Shown here in pieces: positions 42,462-50,930 of a DNA stretch of 64,000 bases. The stretch comes from Rhodobacter viridis (GTDB lineage Bacteria > Pseudomonadota > Alphaproteobacteria > Rhodobacterales > Rhodobacteraceae). The DNA lies in contig NZ_QJTK01000002.1 in assembly GCF_003217355.1 (NCBI RefSeq), positions 310,001-374,000 on the forward strand, in the 5' to 3' direction. The translations under genes were made by a program, and so were the position numbers. The notes beneath the pieces were generated by a model. It saw only the letters and a list, made by a program, of their open reading frames with translations. It did no database searches and was not told where the DNA came from. Numbering within the stretch: position 1 is the first letter of the stretch; the number at the start of each line of letters is the position of its first letter.

Positions 42462-43379
42462 ATGATCGAGATCTTCCTCAAGACATTGCCCTTCTTCGCG
42501 CTGATCGGGCTCGGTTGGGCAGCGGGCCGGCTGCGTTTCTTCCCGCCCGAGGCGACGGCATGGCTGACGAAATTCGTCTTCTACTTCGCGCTTTCGGCGA
42601 TGCTCTTTCGCTTCACCGCGACGCTGCCGATCGAGGAGCTTTTCGATCCCGCCTTCTTCGCCGCCTATCTGACCGCCTCGATTGCGGTCTGGGCACTTGG
42701 CTTCGCGGTGGCGAAACTGCGCGCCCGGCCGCTGGCCGAGGCCGCGATGGAGGCCCATACCGCAATGACCGGCAATACCGGGTTTCTGGGCGTGCCGATG
42801 CTGGTCGTGCTTCTGGGCCCGAAAGCGGCGGGGCCGGTGCTGATGGTGCTGGCCGCCGACATGATCGTGTTTTCGACGCTGATCACGCTGATTGTCACCT
42901 ATGCCCATCATGGCCGCGTGGCCGTGGCGCCGCTGGCGCTCGGGCTGGCGAAGAACCCGATGATCGTCTCGATGGTGGCGGGGCTGGCTTGGGCGCTTTT
43001 GCATCTGCCGATGCCGGGCCCGCTTGAGGAGTTCATGAAGATCCTTGGGGGCGCTGCCACGCCCGGGGCGCTGTTCGCCATCGGCGCCTCGCTTGCCGGG
43101 CGCTCTGCCGAGCGGCTTGGCCCCGCGCTCTGGCTGTCCGCGGCGAAGCTGGTGCTGCATCCGCTGGCCGTCGCCGTCGCCGCCTTTCTGATCTTCCCCG
43201 TCGAGCCCATTGCCGCGGGGGTGATGGTCGCTGCCGCCGCGTTGCCGGTGGCGGGCAATGTCTACATCCTTGCTGCGAGTTTCGGCGTCGCGCCCCAACG
43301 CGTCTCGACCGCGGTCCTGATCTCGACCGCGGTCTCGATCCTTTCCATCCCCGCCGTCATCGCATGGGTGCACACATGA
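42462..43379 (+). CDS. AEC-family (auxin efflux carrier-type) transporter
   Basis: The 305-residue protein has about ten membrane helices in two halves. It shows the AEC signatures LIGLGWAAGRLRFFPPEATAWLTKFVFYFALSAMLF near the N-terminus, MTGNTGFLGVPML in the middle and ALPVAGNVYILAASFG near the end. Bacterial members export dicarboxylates, malonate or other organic anions; the substrate here cannot be read from sequence. Its stop overlaps the HAD gene start (ATGA). Confidence 0.88.
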   Translation: MIEIFLKTLPFFALIGLGWAAGRLRFFPPEATAWLTKFVFYFALSAMLFRFTATLPIEELFDPAFFAAYLTASIAVWALGFAVAKLRARPLAEAAMEAHTAMTGNTGFLGVPMLVVLLGPKAAGPVLMVLAADMIVFSTLITLIVTYAHHGRVAVAPLALGLAKNPMIVSMVAGLAWALLHLPMPGPLEEFMKILGGAATPGALFAIGASLAGRSAERLGPALWLSAAKLVLHPLAVAVAAFLIFPVEPIAAGVMVAAAALPVAGNVYILAASFGVAPQRVSTAVLISTAVSILSIPAVIAWVHT

Positions 43380-43993
43380 CAAAAGCCGTGGTTTTCGACA
43401 TCGGAATGGTGCTGGTCGAATGGCACCCCGAGGCGTTTTATGACCGCCTGATCGGCCCCGAGCGCCGCCGCGCCTTTTGGGCCGAAACCGGCATCGCCGC
43501 GATGAACGAGCGCATCGATCTGGGGGCGCCCTTTGCCGAAACCGTGCGTGCCCATGCCGATCTGCACCCCGACTGGCGAGCCGAGGTGATGGCCTGGCAT
43601 GACCACTGGCTCGACATGTGCACCCCGGCCATTCCCCATTCCGTGCGCCTGCTTTCGGCCCTGCGCGCGAAAGGGGTGCCGGTCTTCGCGCTGTCGAATT
43701 TCGGCATCGGCACCTTTGAGCTGGCCTGCCGCGCCTATCCGTTCCTGACCAATTTCGACCGGCTGTTCGTTTCGGGCTATCTGGGCATGATCAAGCCCGA
43801 TCCGCGCTTCTATGCGGCGCTGGAGGAGGGCACGGGCTATTCCGGTGCCGATCTGCTTTTCGCCGATGACCGGCCGGAAAACATCGAAGCCGCCGCCGCG
43901 CGGGGCTGGAAGACGCATCTGTTCACCACGCCCGAGGGCTGGGCCGAAAGGCTCATCGCCGAGGGCTTCCTGACCGAAGGAGAGGCCGCATGA
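43376..43993 (+). CDS. HAD-superfamily hydrolase
   Basis: The 205-residue protein has the nucleophile motif VFDIGMVLVEW (D9, with Ile in place of the usual second-position Asp+2 pattern DIGxV, so the acid/base Asp is replaced by Gly), motif II ALSNFG, motif III K in MIKPDPRFY and motif IV LLFADDRPENIEAAAARGW. DxG in motif I is found in the 2-haloacid dehalogenase/YihX branch, where DIGGV is common. It is probably a phosphatase of unknown substrate. It overlaps both neighbours. Confidence 0.88.
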   Translation: MTKAVVFDIGMVLVEWHPEAFYDRLIGPERRRAFWAETGIAAMNERIDLGAPFAETVRAHADLHPDWRAEVMAWHDHWLDMCTPAIPHSVRLLSALRAKGVPVFALSNFGIGTFELACRAYPFLTNFDRLFVSGYLGMIKPDPRFYAALEEGTGYSGADLLFADDRPENIEAAAARGWKTHLFTTPEGWAERLIAEGFLTEGEAA

Positions 43994-44904
43994 CCCCCGC
44001 CCTGATCGGCCCCGAGGCCGAAGCGCAGCTGGACTGGATCGGCCTGACCGAGGCCTTTCGCGCCGGGCACCGCCTGCCGCGCGCCGAGGTGGCGGACAGT
44101 TTCCTCTATCGCGGCGCCGACACGCTGCTGACCCGCTCGGCGCTGATCGACGGGCTGGGCATGCTGGTGAAGGCGGCAACAATCGTGCCGGGCAATGCCG
44201 GGGTGGATCTGCCCACGGTGAATGGGGGCGTGATGCTGATGGAGGACCGGACCGGGCTTCTCTCGGCCGTGCTCGATTTCGCGCTGGTGACGAAATGGAA
44301 GACGGCGGGCGACAGCCTGCTGGCGGCGCGGCTTCTGGCGCGGCCCGAGGCGACGGAGATCCTGATCTGCGGTGCGGGCAAGGTGGCCGCCGCGATGATC
44401 GAGGCCTATCGCGCGGCCTTTCCCGCCGCCCGGTTCACCATCTGGAACCGCTCGCAGGCGGGGGCCGAAGCCTTGGCCGAGGCCACGGGCGCCCGGGTCG
44501 AGATGAACCTTGAAACCGCGCTGGGTCAGGCCGAGATCGTCGCGGGCACGACGATGGCCAAGGACCCCTGGCTGCGCGGCGACTGGCTGCAACCGGGCAC
44601 CCACATCGACCTGATTGGCGCCTTCCGCCCCGACATGCGCGAGGCCGATGACGCGACCCTGCGCCGGGCGCGGCTGTTCTGCGATGCCCGCGCGACGACG
44701 CTGCACCATATTGGCGAATTCCGCGATCCGCTCTCCCGCGGGGTGATTGCCGAGACGGATGTGGTGGCCGACTTCTACGACATCGCAACGGGCCGGTTCG
44801 CCCGCGAAAGCGCCGATGAGATCACGCTGAGCAAGAATGGCGGCGGCGCGCATCTGGATCTGATGACCGCCAGCTTCATCCGCGACCGCTGGCTGGCGCG
44901 GTGA
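43990..44904 (+). CDS. Ornithine cyclodeaminase/mu-crystallin family protein
   Basis: The 304-residue protein has the family's N-terminal dimer domain (LVKAATIVPGNAGVDLPTVNGGVMLMEDRTGLLSAVLDFALVTKWKTAGDSLLAARLLA) and a Rossmann NAD-binding domain with ILICGAGKVAAAMIEAYRAAF. It ends GVIAETDVVADFYDIATGRFARESADEITLSKNGGGAHLDLMTA. Members include ornithine cyclodeaminase, ketimine reductases and alanine dehydrogenase. The substrate is undetermined. It is the last gene of AEC-HAD-OCD. Confidence 0.9.
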   Translation: MTPALIGPEAEAQLDWIGLTEAFRAGHRLPRAEVADSFLYRGADTLLTRSALIDGLGMLVKAATIVPGNAGVDLPTVNGGVMLMEDRTGLLSAVLDFALVTKWKTAGDSLLAARLLARPEATEILICGAGKVAAAMIEAYRAAFPAARFTIWNRSQAGAEALAEATGARVEMNLETALGQAEIVAGTTMAKDPWLRGDWLQPGTHIDLIGAFRPDMREADDATLRRARLFCDARATTLHHIGEFRDPLSRGVIAETDVVADFYDIATGRFARESADEITLSKNGGGAHLDLMTASFIRDRWLAR

Positions 44905-44936
44905 TCTGACCGCCGCGCCTTGCCGCAAGGAAGGAT

Positions 44937-44989
44937 GCGTATTTGCACCAAGAAGAAGCCGATGGCGTTTCTTCTTGGCCTAAATACGC
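44937..44989. repeat. Intergenic inverted repeat (copy 4), terminator of OCD gene and dxs
   Basis: GCGTATTTGCACCAAGAAGAAG and GTTTCTTCTTGGCCTAAATACGC form a 53-bp inverted repeat with loop CCGATGGC between two convergent genes. It is nearly the same as copy 3 at 42364, showing a dispersed family of palindromic elements. Confidence 0.72.
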
Positions 44990-45015
44990 TCTTTGCGACG
45001 CTTGAAACCCGCGCC

Positions 45016-46926
45016 TCAGGCGCGTTTCGCGACCGCGATACCCAGCAGATCGAGCACCTTCGCCTCGATATCCGCTGCGTTCATCTTGGCCGCGGCATAC
45101 ATGTCTTCGGCGTTGGCGTGGTCGATGAAGGTGTCGGGAAGCACCATCGAGCGGAACTTGTAGCCGCGATCGAACACGCCCTGATCCGACAGGAATTGCG
45201 CCACATGGCTGCCGAAGCCGCCCACCGCGCCTTCCTCGATGCAGATCAGCGCCTCGTGGTCTGCGACAAGCTGCAGGATCAGATCGGTGTCGAGCGGTTT
45301 TGCGAAGCGGGCATCGGCGACGGTCGGCGCCATGCCGCGGGCGGCCAAAGCTTCACGGGCTTTCAGCACCTCGGCCAGACGCGTGCCAAAGGACAGGATC
45401 GCGACCCGGGCGCCTTCCGCGATGATCCGGCCCTTGCCGATCTCGAGCGGAACGCCCTGGGACGGCATGTCGACGCCCATCCCCTCGCCGCGGGGATAGC
45501 GGAAGGCGATCGGGCCTTCGTCATGCGCGGCGGCGGTGGCGACCATATGCACAAGGTCGGCCTCGTCGGCGGCGGCCATCACCACCATGCCTGGCAGGTT
45601 CGCCATGAAGCCGATATCAAATGCTCCCGCATGGGTGGCGCCATCGGCGCCCACCAGACCGGCGCGGTCGATGGCAAAGCGGACCGGCAGGCGCTGGATT
45701 GCCACGTCATGCACGATCTGGTCGTAGCCGCGTTGCAGGAAGGTGGAGTAGATCGCGCAGAAGGGTTTCATCCCCCCCGCCGCCAGTCCGGCCGAAAAGG
45801 TGACCCCATGCTGTTCCGCGATGCCGACGTCAAAGCAGCGGCGCGGGAAGCGCTCGGCAAAGAGGTTCAGCCCGGTGCCCTCGGGCATCGCCGCCGTCAC
45901 CGCGACGATCTTTTCATCGCGCGAGGCTTGGTCGATCAGGCTTTCGGCAAAGACCTTGGTGTAGCTCGGCGCGTTCGAGGGCGCCTTGACCTGTGCGCCG
46001 GTCAGCACGTCGAAACGGGCCGTGGCATGGCCACGGTCGGGGCGGTTTTCCGCGGGCGCATAGCCCTTGCCCTTTTTCGTCAGCGCGTGGATCAGCACCG
46101 GCCCCGTCGCCCGCGTCTTCAGCGTGCGGAACAGATGCAGGAGCGTATCCAGATCATGGCCATCGACCGGGCCGACATAATCAAAGCCCAGTTCTTCGAA
46201 CAGGGTGCCGCCGATCGTCATGCCCTTGAGCATTTCCTTCGCCCGCCGGGCGCCTTCCTGGAAGGGTTCGGGCAGCAGGCTGACGGCACCCTTGGCCATC
46301 GCCTTCAGATCCTGCATCGGCGCTTCGGCATAAAGCCGGGTCAGATAGGACGAGAGCGCGCCAACGGGCGGCGAGATCGACATTTCATTGTCGTTCAGCA
46401 CTACGAACATCCGTTTGCCCAGATGGCCGCCGTGATTGAGCGCCTCGAAGGCCATGCCGCCGGTCATCGCGCCGTCGCCGATCACCGCGATGGCGTCGCC
46501 GCATTCGGAGCCCAGCTCGCGGGCCATGGTGAAGCCCACCGCCGCGGAAATCGAGGTTGAGCTGTGCCCGGCCCCGAAAGCGTCATAGGGGCTTTCCGAG
46601 CGTTTGGTGAAGCCCGACAAGCCCCCCTTGGTGCGCAGGGTGCGGATGCGGTCGCGCCGCCCGGTCAGGATCTTGTGCGGATAGCACTGATGGCCCACGT
46701 CCCAGATGATCTTGTCGCGCGGGCAGTCAAAGACCGCATGCAGCGCCACGGTCAGCTCGACGACGCCCAGCCCCGCCCCCAGATGGCCGCCGGTGACCGA
46801 CACGGCCGAGATCGTCTCGGCGCGCAATTCATCGGCAAGGCGGTGCAACTCGCGGTCGCTCAGCCCCTTCAGGTCGGAGGGCAGGCGGACGCGGTCGAGA
46901 ACGGGAGTGGCTGGGGTCTGGCTCAT
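45016..46926 (-). CDS. dxs: 1-deoxy-D-xylulose-5-phosphate synthase
   Basis: Dxs condenses pyruvate and glyceraldehyde-3-phosphate, the first step of the MEP isoprenoid pathway (and a source of thiamine and pyridoxal precursors). The 636-residue thiamine-diphosphate enzyme shows [36 protein letters not shown], the TPP motif [18 protein letters not shown]...NDNEMSIS, and the transketolase pyrimidine-binding half with [17 protein letters not shown]. It is the last gene of xseB-ispA-dxs and supplies precursors for the prenyl transferase IspA beside it. Confidence 0.97.
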   Translation of the reverse strand: MSQTPATPVLDRVRLPSDLKGLSDRELHRLADELRAETISAVSVTGGHLGAGLGVVELTVALHAVFDCPRDKIIWDVGHQCYPHKILTGRRDRIRTLRTKGGLSGFTKRSESPYDAFGAGHSSTSISAAVGFTMARELGSECGDAIAVIGDGAMTGGMAFEALNHGGHLGKRMFVVLNDNEMSISPPVGALSSYLTRLYAEAPMQDLKAMAKGAVSLLPEPFQEGARRAKEMLKGMTIGGTLFEELGFDYVGPVDGHDLDTLLHLFRTLKTRATGPVLIHALTKKGKGYAPAENRPDRGHATARFDVLTGAQVKAPSNAPSYTKVFAESLIDQASRDEKIVAVTAAMPEGTGLNLFAERFPRRCFDVGIAEQHGVTFSAGLAAGGMKPFCAIYSTFLQRGYDQIVHDVAIQRLPVRFAIDRAGLVGADGATHAGAFDIGFMANLPGMVVMAAADEADLVHMVATAAAHDEGPIAFRYPRGEGMGVDMPSQGVPLEIGKGRIIAEGARVAILSFGTRLAEVLKAREALAARGMAPTVADARFAKPLDTDLILQLVADHEALICIEEGAVGGFGSHVAQFLSDQGVFDRGYKFRSMVLPDTFIDHANAEDMYAAAKMNAADIEAKVLDLLGIAVAKRA

Positions 46927-46936
46927 CTGGGTCGCT

Positions 46937-47803
46937 TTACTTGTCGCGTTCGATCACATAGCGCGCACAGGCGCGAAGGGTAGCCGCGGCCTCGCCATAA
47001 GGCGCAAGGGCGGCTTCGGCCTCGGCGACCAGATCCGCGGCGCGGGCTTTTGCCCCCGGCAGACCCAGCAGCGAGACGAAGGTGGCCTTGTGCGCCTCGG
47101 CATCCTTGCCCAAACGCTTGCCCGCGGCTTCCTCGTTGCCCTCGACATCAAGGATGTCGTCAGCGATCTGGAAGGCAAGGCCGAGCGCCTTGGCGTAAGC
47201 CGCCAGTGGCCCGCGGTCGGCGCCCGAGAGGATCGCGCCCGCCTGCGCGGCGAACGAGATCAGCGCACCGGTCTTGCCCGCTTGCAGACGGATGATTTCA
47301 TCCAGCGTCAGCGGCACGGCGGCGGTTTCCGCGGCAATGTCGAGGGCTTGACCATAGACCATCCCCTCGGCGCCCGAAGCCTGCGCCAAGGCGGCGACCA
47401 GCGCCACCCGGTTCTCGGCCGTGCCCAGCACCGGCGCGGTGCACAGCTCAAACGCCAGGGTTTGCAGCGCATCGCCCGCCAGAACGGCGGTGGCGTCATC
47501 CCATTTCTTGTGAACGGTCGGCAGGCCGCGGCGCAGATCGTCATTGTCCATGCAGGGCATGTCATCATGCACCAGCGAATAGGCGTGCAGCGCCTCGACC
47601 GCCAGCGCGGCGGGCATCGCCTGCTCCATCGCGATCCCGTGGATCGCCGCCGATTCGATGGCGAGGAAGGCGCGCAGCCGCTTGCCGCCCTGCGCCGCAT
47701 AGGCCATCGCATCGCGCAGATCGCCCTCGGGCAAACGCAGGATCGCAGCCGACATCGCCGCCTCGACGGCGTCCTGAATCTCTTTCAAACGTTCGGAAAA
47801 CAT
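46937..47803 (-). CDS. ispA: Farnesyl/polyprenyl diphosphate synthase IspA
   Basis: IspA adds isopentenyl units to make geranyl/farnesyl diphosphate for quinones, carotenoids and cell-wall carriers. The 288-residue protein has [14 protein letters not shown], the first Asp-rich motif [15 protein letters not shown] (D80, D81, D86) and the second motif [12 protein letters not shown] (D215, D216, D219). The insertion and spacing in the first motif are typical of bacterial FPP synthases. Its ATG overlaps the xseB stop by one base. Confidence 0.96.
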   Translation of the reverse strand: MFSERLKEIQDAVEAAMSAAILRLPEGDLRDAMAYAAQGGKRLRAFLAIESAAIHGIAMEQAMPAALAVEALHAYSLVHDDMPCMDNDDLRRGLPTVHKKWDDATAVLAGDALQTLAFELCTAPVLGTAENRVALVAALAQASGAEGMVYGQALDIAAETAAVPLTLDEIIRLQAGKTGALISFAAQAGAILSGADRGPLAAYAKALGLAFQIADDILDVEGNEEAAGKRLGKDAEAHKATFVSLLGLPGAKARAADLVAEAEAALAPYGEAAATLRACARYVIERDK

Positions 47804-48045
47804 CAGAGTCCTTCCACCGCAACGGTGCCTGCGGGCACCCCGCCTTCGCCCAGCATGATCTTTTCGACCCGCTCCTCGGCTTCCTTCAGAAGCATCGCGC
47901 AGCGCTCTTTCAGCTTCGCGCCACGTTCGGAGAGCCGGACCGACTGATCCAGCGCCACTTCCCCGCGTTCAAGCTGGTTGACCACCTGTTCAAGCGCAGC
48001 CATCGCCTGCTCGAACGTCATGCCGGAAATGTCGCTGTCGTCCAT
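47803..48045 (-). CDS. xseB: Exodeoxyribonuclease VII small subunit
   Basis: XseB is the small subunit of the ssDNA exonuclease VII. The 80-residue helical protein reads ISGMTFEQAMAALEQVVNQLERGEVALDQSVRLSERGAKLKERCAMLLKEAEERVEKI, the standard family sequence. GGGAGAG sits six bases before the ATG at 48045; the frame is open further but without family match. The placement ahead of ispA-dxs is conserved across proteobacteria. Confidence 0.96.
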   Translation of the reverse strand: MDDSDISGMTFEQAMAALEQVVNQLERGEVALDQSVRLSERGAKLKERCAMLLKEAEERVEKIMLGEGGVPAGTVAVEGL

Positions 48046-48119
48046 CGCGCTCTCCCGCCCCCTTGGATTGCCTTTTTCAGATTGCCACGGGCGGGGCGGC
48101 AATTCCAGCCCCCGCAATG

Positions 48120-48193
48120 AAAAAGCAGGCCGATTGGCCTGCCGAGGTCGAAAAGTCGCAAAGTAAAAGGGTCGCGGGCGTGGCCTGCGACCC
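48120..48193 (-). terminator. Tandem rho-independent terminators
   Basis: The first hairpin is GGGTCGC-N11-GCGACCC (48193-48169) followed by TTTTACTTT; the second is GCAGGCC-AATC-GGCCTGC (48142-48125) followed by TTTTT. Both act on the minus strand upstream of xseB. Confidence 0.75.
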
Positions 48194-48275
48194 CCGAGAT
48201 CTACGGAGATGGTCCGGTTAGGGTCTGGATCAGATCCTCCGTCCCAGCCAGGGTCTGCGACCCTTGGGGTTGCCC

Positions 48276-48332
48276 TCAGGCCTCGGCCCCCCTGACTGTC
48301 CCGACACCTCTCTCCAATATCACTCTAGACAC
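48276..48332 (-). CDS. 18-residue ORF (possible leader peptide)
   Basis: GTG start, MSRVILERGVGTVRGAEA, seven bases after GGAGG in AAAGGAGGTGG, one of the strongest ribosome sites in the window. An in-frame ATG at 48350 would give 24 residues but includes that ribosome site. The ORF lies at the head of the structured RNA; with two Arg and no run of one amino acid it is not a classical attenuator peptide. Confidence 0.4.
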   Translation of the reverse strand: MSRVILERGVGTVRGAEA

Positions 48333-48403
48333 TGGACCACCTCCTTTCATGCGTGTTGCCGATAACAGGAGGGTGGCACAGATTTGGTGTATGGCAAGTT
48401 AAA

Positions 48404-49024
48404 TTACGCAATCCGTGGCGAAAACCGCCAGACCATTGCCCGGAAAGGCAGCAGGGCAAAGATGCCAAGCCCAAGTTTTACGCACAGATCGGCTGCGGCG
48501 AGCGAAACCCAGAGCGGTGCGGCCGGACCGAGGCCCAGAAGCGGCAGGCTTTCATTGGCCCAGGTCACATCATTGCCGGGTTCAAGCCAGACAAGGCTTG
48601 CGGCAAAGGCGATGGTGAAGAAGACGCAAGTATCAAGGAACGAGCCGATCAGCGTCGAGGCCAAGGGCGCGGGCCACCAGCGCAGCCGGTTGCGCAGCCG
48701 GTTGAAGACCGAAATGTCGATCAGCTGCCCGACGAGGAAGGCCAGCCCCGAGGCCAGCGCGACGCGGAAGCTGACGAGCGGGCCGAATTCGCCTTCGATC
48801 TGCGAGCCGACGAGCGAGCAGATCACGCCGACGAAGAAGCCCGAGACGACGACGATCCGCGCGGCGCGGGCGCCTTGCAGCCGGTTCGTGGTGTCGTTCA
48901 CAAGGAAGGCGAAGGGATAGGTGAAGGCCCCGTAGGTCAGCCATTGACCGAGCAGATGCTGCACGAGGATGTTCGAGGCCACGACAATGATGGCCATGGC
49001 AAGGATGCCGGGCAGGTAGCGCAT
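48404..49024 (-). CDS. yhhQ: Queuosine precursor transporter YhhQ (VUT family)
   Basis: YhhQ imports queuosine precursors (preQ0/preQ1) for tRNA modification. The 206-residue protein has about six membrane helices and the VUT/YhhQ signatures ASNILVQHLLGQWLTYGAFTYPFAFLVNDTTNRLQGARAAR and ALASGLAFLVGQLIDISVFNRLR...ASTLIGSFLDTCVFFTIAF. No riboswitch is apparent in front of it. It is the gene upstream of the structured RNA. Confidence 0.9.
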   Translation of the reverse strand: MRYLPGILAMAIIVVASNILVQHLLGQWLTYGAFTYPFAFLVNDTTNRLQGARAARIVVVSGFFVGVICSLVGSQIEGEFGPLVSFRVALASGLAFLVGQLIDISVFNRLRNRLRWWPAPLASTLIGSFLDTCVFFTIAFAASLVWLEPGNDVTWANESLPLLGLGPAAPLWVSLAAADLCVKLGLGIFALLPFRAMVWRFSPRIA

Positions 49025-49121
49025 TCAGGATCACCGTTTTTACATGGTAGCGGAGACATGGTCCGCCTCATGCGGACGGAGGCGCGGATACGCCTGCCGC
49101 CGGTTCCGGTCAAGCAAAACC

Positions 49122-50039
49122 TTAGTGCGAGATGCGATATTCGACGATCTCGGTGCGTTGGAAGACGCTGAAATTGTCGTCCGAGACCATGGTCAGCCGG
49201 ATGGCGCCGCTGTCGTCGCGCCAGACCGAGAGGCCCTCGAGATTGTCGTGCATTCCCGCCGTGGTCTGAAACAGCACCTCGCCGCCGCTGATCCGGTCGC
49301 CCGAGATATCGAAGACCTGCACCCGGCTGCGAAAGCCCAGCAGGCCCCAGAAATCGCGTTCGAGCAGGTAGAAGCGGCCATCCGGGCCGAAATCTGCGCC
49401 GGTGGGCAGCCAGTCGCCCTCGCGCGGGATCGAGAACGGTTGCGTCCATTCCCCGCCCTTGTAGCGCCAGACCGGGAACGGGGTCGCGCGGTCGCCCGAT
49501 CGCTCGGGCATGGTGTAAAGCGCGCCATGGGGGTCGGCGGCCAGCGATTCCAGCGCCCCGTTGAGAGGCATGGTCTGGAAGGCGAGCGGCCGGGGCAGGA
49601 GTTTGCCGGGGCCGTCATCTTTCGTATAGAGCGAGACGCGGGGCACACCTTCGAACGAGATGAACACGCTGCCATCCGGGGCCAGCGCGACCCCCTCCGA
49701 ATCGCCGCTGAGAAGGCCAAGCGGGTTGCCCCTCCTGTCGTGCAATCTCGTCGGCCCCGAGGTGACAATTTCGGTGATGCGCCCCTGAGCATCCCGGCGC
49801 ATCTGCCCGCGCCAGAGTGTTGCGCGATCCGAGACCGCGACGAAAGTCACGCCATCATCCGCGAAATCAATCGCAGACATGCCGCCGAAAGCGGGGTTCG
49901 GATTGCGCCAGATGTAGCTTTGCAAAAGCACGGCGCGGTCCTGACCGGCGCTGGCGACGCCGATCAGAAGCGTCGAGGCGGCCAGAACCGCCACCAGCCC
50001 GAGGCTGGCGATCAGGGCGCGGACAGGACGTTTCGGCAT
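49122..50039 (-). CDS. Esterase-like/phytase-like beta-propeller protein
   Basis: The 305-residue protein has an N-terminal membrane/signal segment ([26 protein letters not shown]) and the phytase-like domain. The domain reads [95 protein letters not shown] and [26 protein letters not shown]. That is a set of propeller blades with repeated EGLS/DG turns. The enzymatic activity is unproven for this family. The ATG at 50039 lies 28 bases inside the mepA end; the frame is open further up but without family match. Confidence 0.82.
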   Translation of the reverse strand: MPKRPVRALIASLGLVAVLAASTLLIGVASAGQDRAVLLQSYIWRNPNPAFGGMSAIDFADDGVTFVAVSDRATLWRGQMRRDAQGRITEIVTSGPTRLHDRRGNPLGLLSGDSEGVALAPDGSVFISFEGVPRVSLYTKDDGPGKLLPRPLAFQTMPLNGALESLAADPHGALYTMPERSGDRATPFPVWRYKGGEWTQPFSIPREGDWLPTGADFGPDGRFYLLERDFWGLLGFRSRVQVFDISGDRISGGEVLFQTTAGMHDNLEGLSVWRDDSGAIRLTMVSDDNFSVFQRTEIVEYRISH

Positions 50040-50914
50040 TGGACGGGCAGATCCGACATCACATAGGTTTTCGCGGTCTTCGGAACAGGACCGGGTTTTT
50101 TCGGCCGTTTCGGCGGGTGGCGCAGTTCCTCCAGATAGGTCGTCACCCACCAGGTCAGGGTGTCGTCGCAGCCGTTGCCGCCTTTCGACAGCTCCGCCAC
50201 CGTCGGTGTTTGCGTCTGGCACAGGTTCGATCCGGCCGGGCATTTCAGCCGGACGTGGAAATGTTCGTTATGGCCATAGATCGGCCGGATCTTCTGCAGC
50301 CAGGGCGTGTCGGCCCGGGTCGCCGTCGCACACATCGCAAGCTTCGCCGCCGCCGAGACGAAGACGCGCTCCACCCGCGGGTCGGAGGCGGCCGCCTGCA
50401 ACAGTGCCGCGTGTTGCGGGGTCCAGTTGCCGTTCACCCGGGTCTGATCCTCGGTGCGGATCGAGATCGAGGAAATCTTCTCGCGTTGTTTTTGCGACAG
50501 GTCGAGCCGCGTCGCGGGCAGCATCCAGATATCGGCATCCAGCCCGATCTGATGGCTGGCATGGCCGCCCGTCATCGGGCCGCCGCGCGGCTGGCTCATG
50601 TCGCCGATGTAAAGCCCCTGCCAGCCGGGCAGGCGCGCGGCAAAGCTCGACAGATCCTCGAGATAGGAGACAAGTTCGGGTTGGCCCCAGAAGCGGTTGC
50701 GGCTGAGCCGCATCGCCTGCCAGGTCGGGCCGGTCTCGGGCAGGGCCACAAGACCCGCCGCACAGCCGCGCGCGTAAGAGCCGACCGGCTCGGAGGCGCC
50801 TTGGGTCGGGCGCGCTTGCGCGCCGAACAGTTGCCGCGCCAGCGGCTCGGCACTTGCCGTAACGGTTCCTGTCGCCACCAGAGCGGCGGCGACGGCAAGG
50901 CGGATCGGCGTCAT
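50012..50914 (-). CDS. mepA: Penicillin-insensitive murein endopeptidase MepA
   Basis: MepA is a zinc LAS-type (M74) endopeptidase that cuts D-Ala-mDAP cross-links in peptidoglycan. The 300-residue protein has a signal peptide ([22 protein letters not shown]) and the hallmark [15 protein letters not shown] with zinc ligands H121 and D128. The C-terminal [13 protein letters not shown] carries the third ligand. Cysteines spaced along the mature protein suggest disulfides. It is followed by the phytase-like gene with 28 bases of overlap. Confidence 0.94.
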   Translation of the reverse strand: MTPIRLAVAAALVATGTVTASAEPLARQLFGAQARPTQGASEPVGSYARGCAAGLVALPETGPTWQAMRLSRNRFWGQPELVSYLEDLSSFAARLPGWQGLYIGDMSQPRGGPMTGGHASHQIGLDADIWMLPATRLDLSQKQREKISSISIRTEDQTRVNGNWTPQHAALLQAAASDPRVERVFVSAAAKLAMCATATRADTPWLQKIRPIYGHNEHFHVRLKCPAGSNLCQTQTPTVAELSKGGNGCDDTLTWWVTTYLEELRHPPKRPKKPGPVPKTAKTYVMSDLPVQCRNVLSAP

Positions 50915-50930
50915 GCGCTCTCCCTTTGGT

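Larger units (their letters stand above)
48120..48350 (-). ncRNA. Structured RNA/leader with tiny ORF and tandem terminators, upstream of xseB-ispA-dxs
   Basis: On the minus strand there is a strong Shine-Dalgarno, a tiny ORF and a run of stems: GGGTC/GACCC; ACGGAG/CTCCGT; GGGTCGC/GCGACCC followed by TTTT (48193-48165); and GCAGGCC/GGCCTGC followed by TTTTT (48142-48120). The last two have the form of rho-independent terminators. No ordinary gene fits. The region lies after the queuosine transporter and 75 bases before xseB. It is either a free small RNA or an attenuator for the isoprenoid operon. The 5' end is approximate. Confidence 0.55.

Noticed and set aside
48333..48348. A broken 16S rRNA 3' end on the plus strand
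   Set aside because: Only the 16 bases resemble the 16S tail; the sequence before them lacks the conserved GGTGCGGC context, and the minus-strand reading as a ribosome site followed by an ORF fits better.
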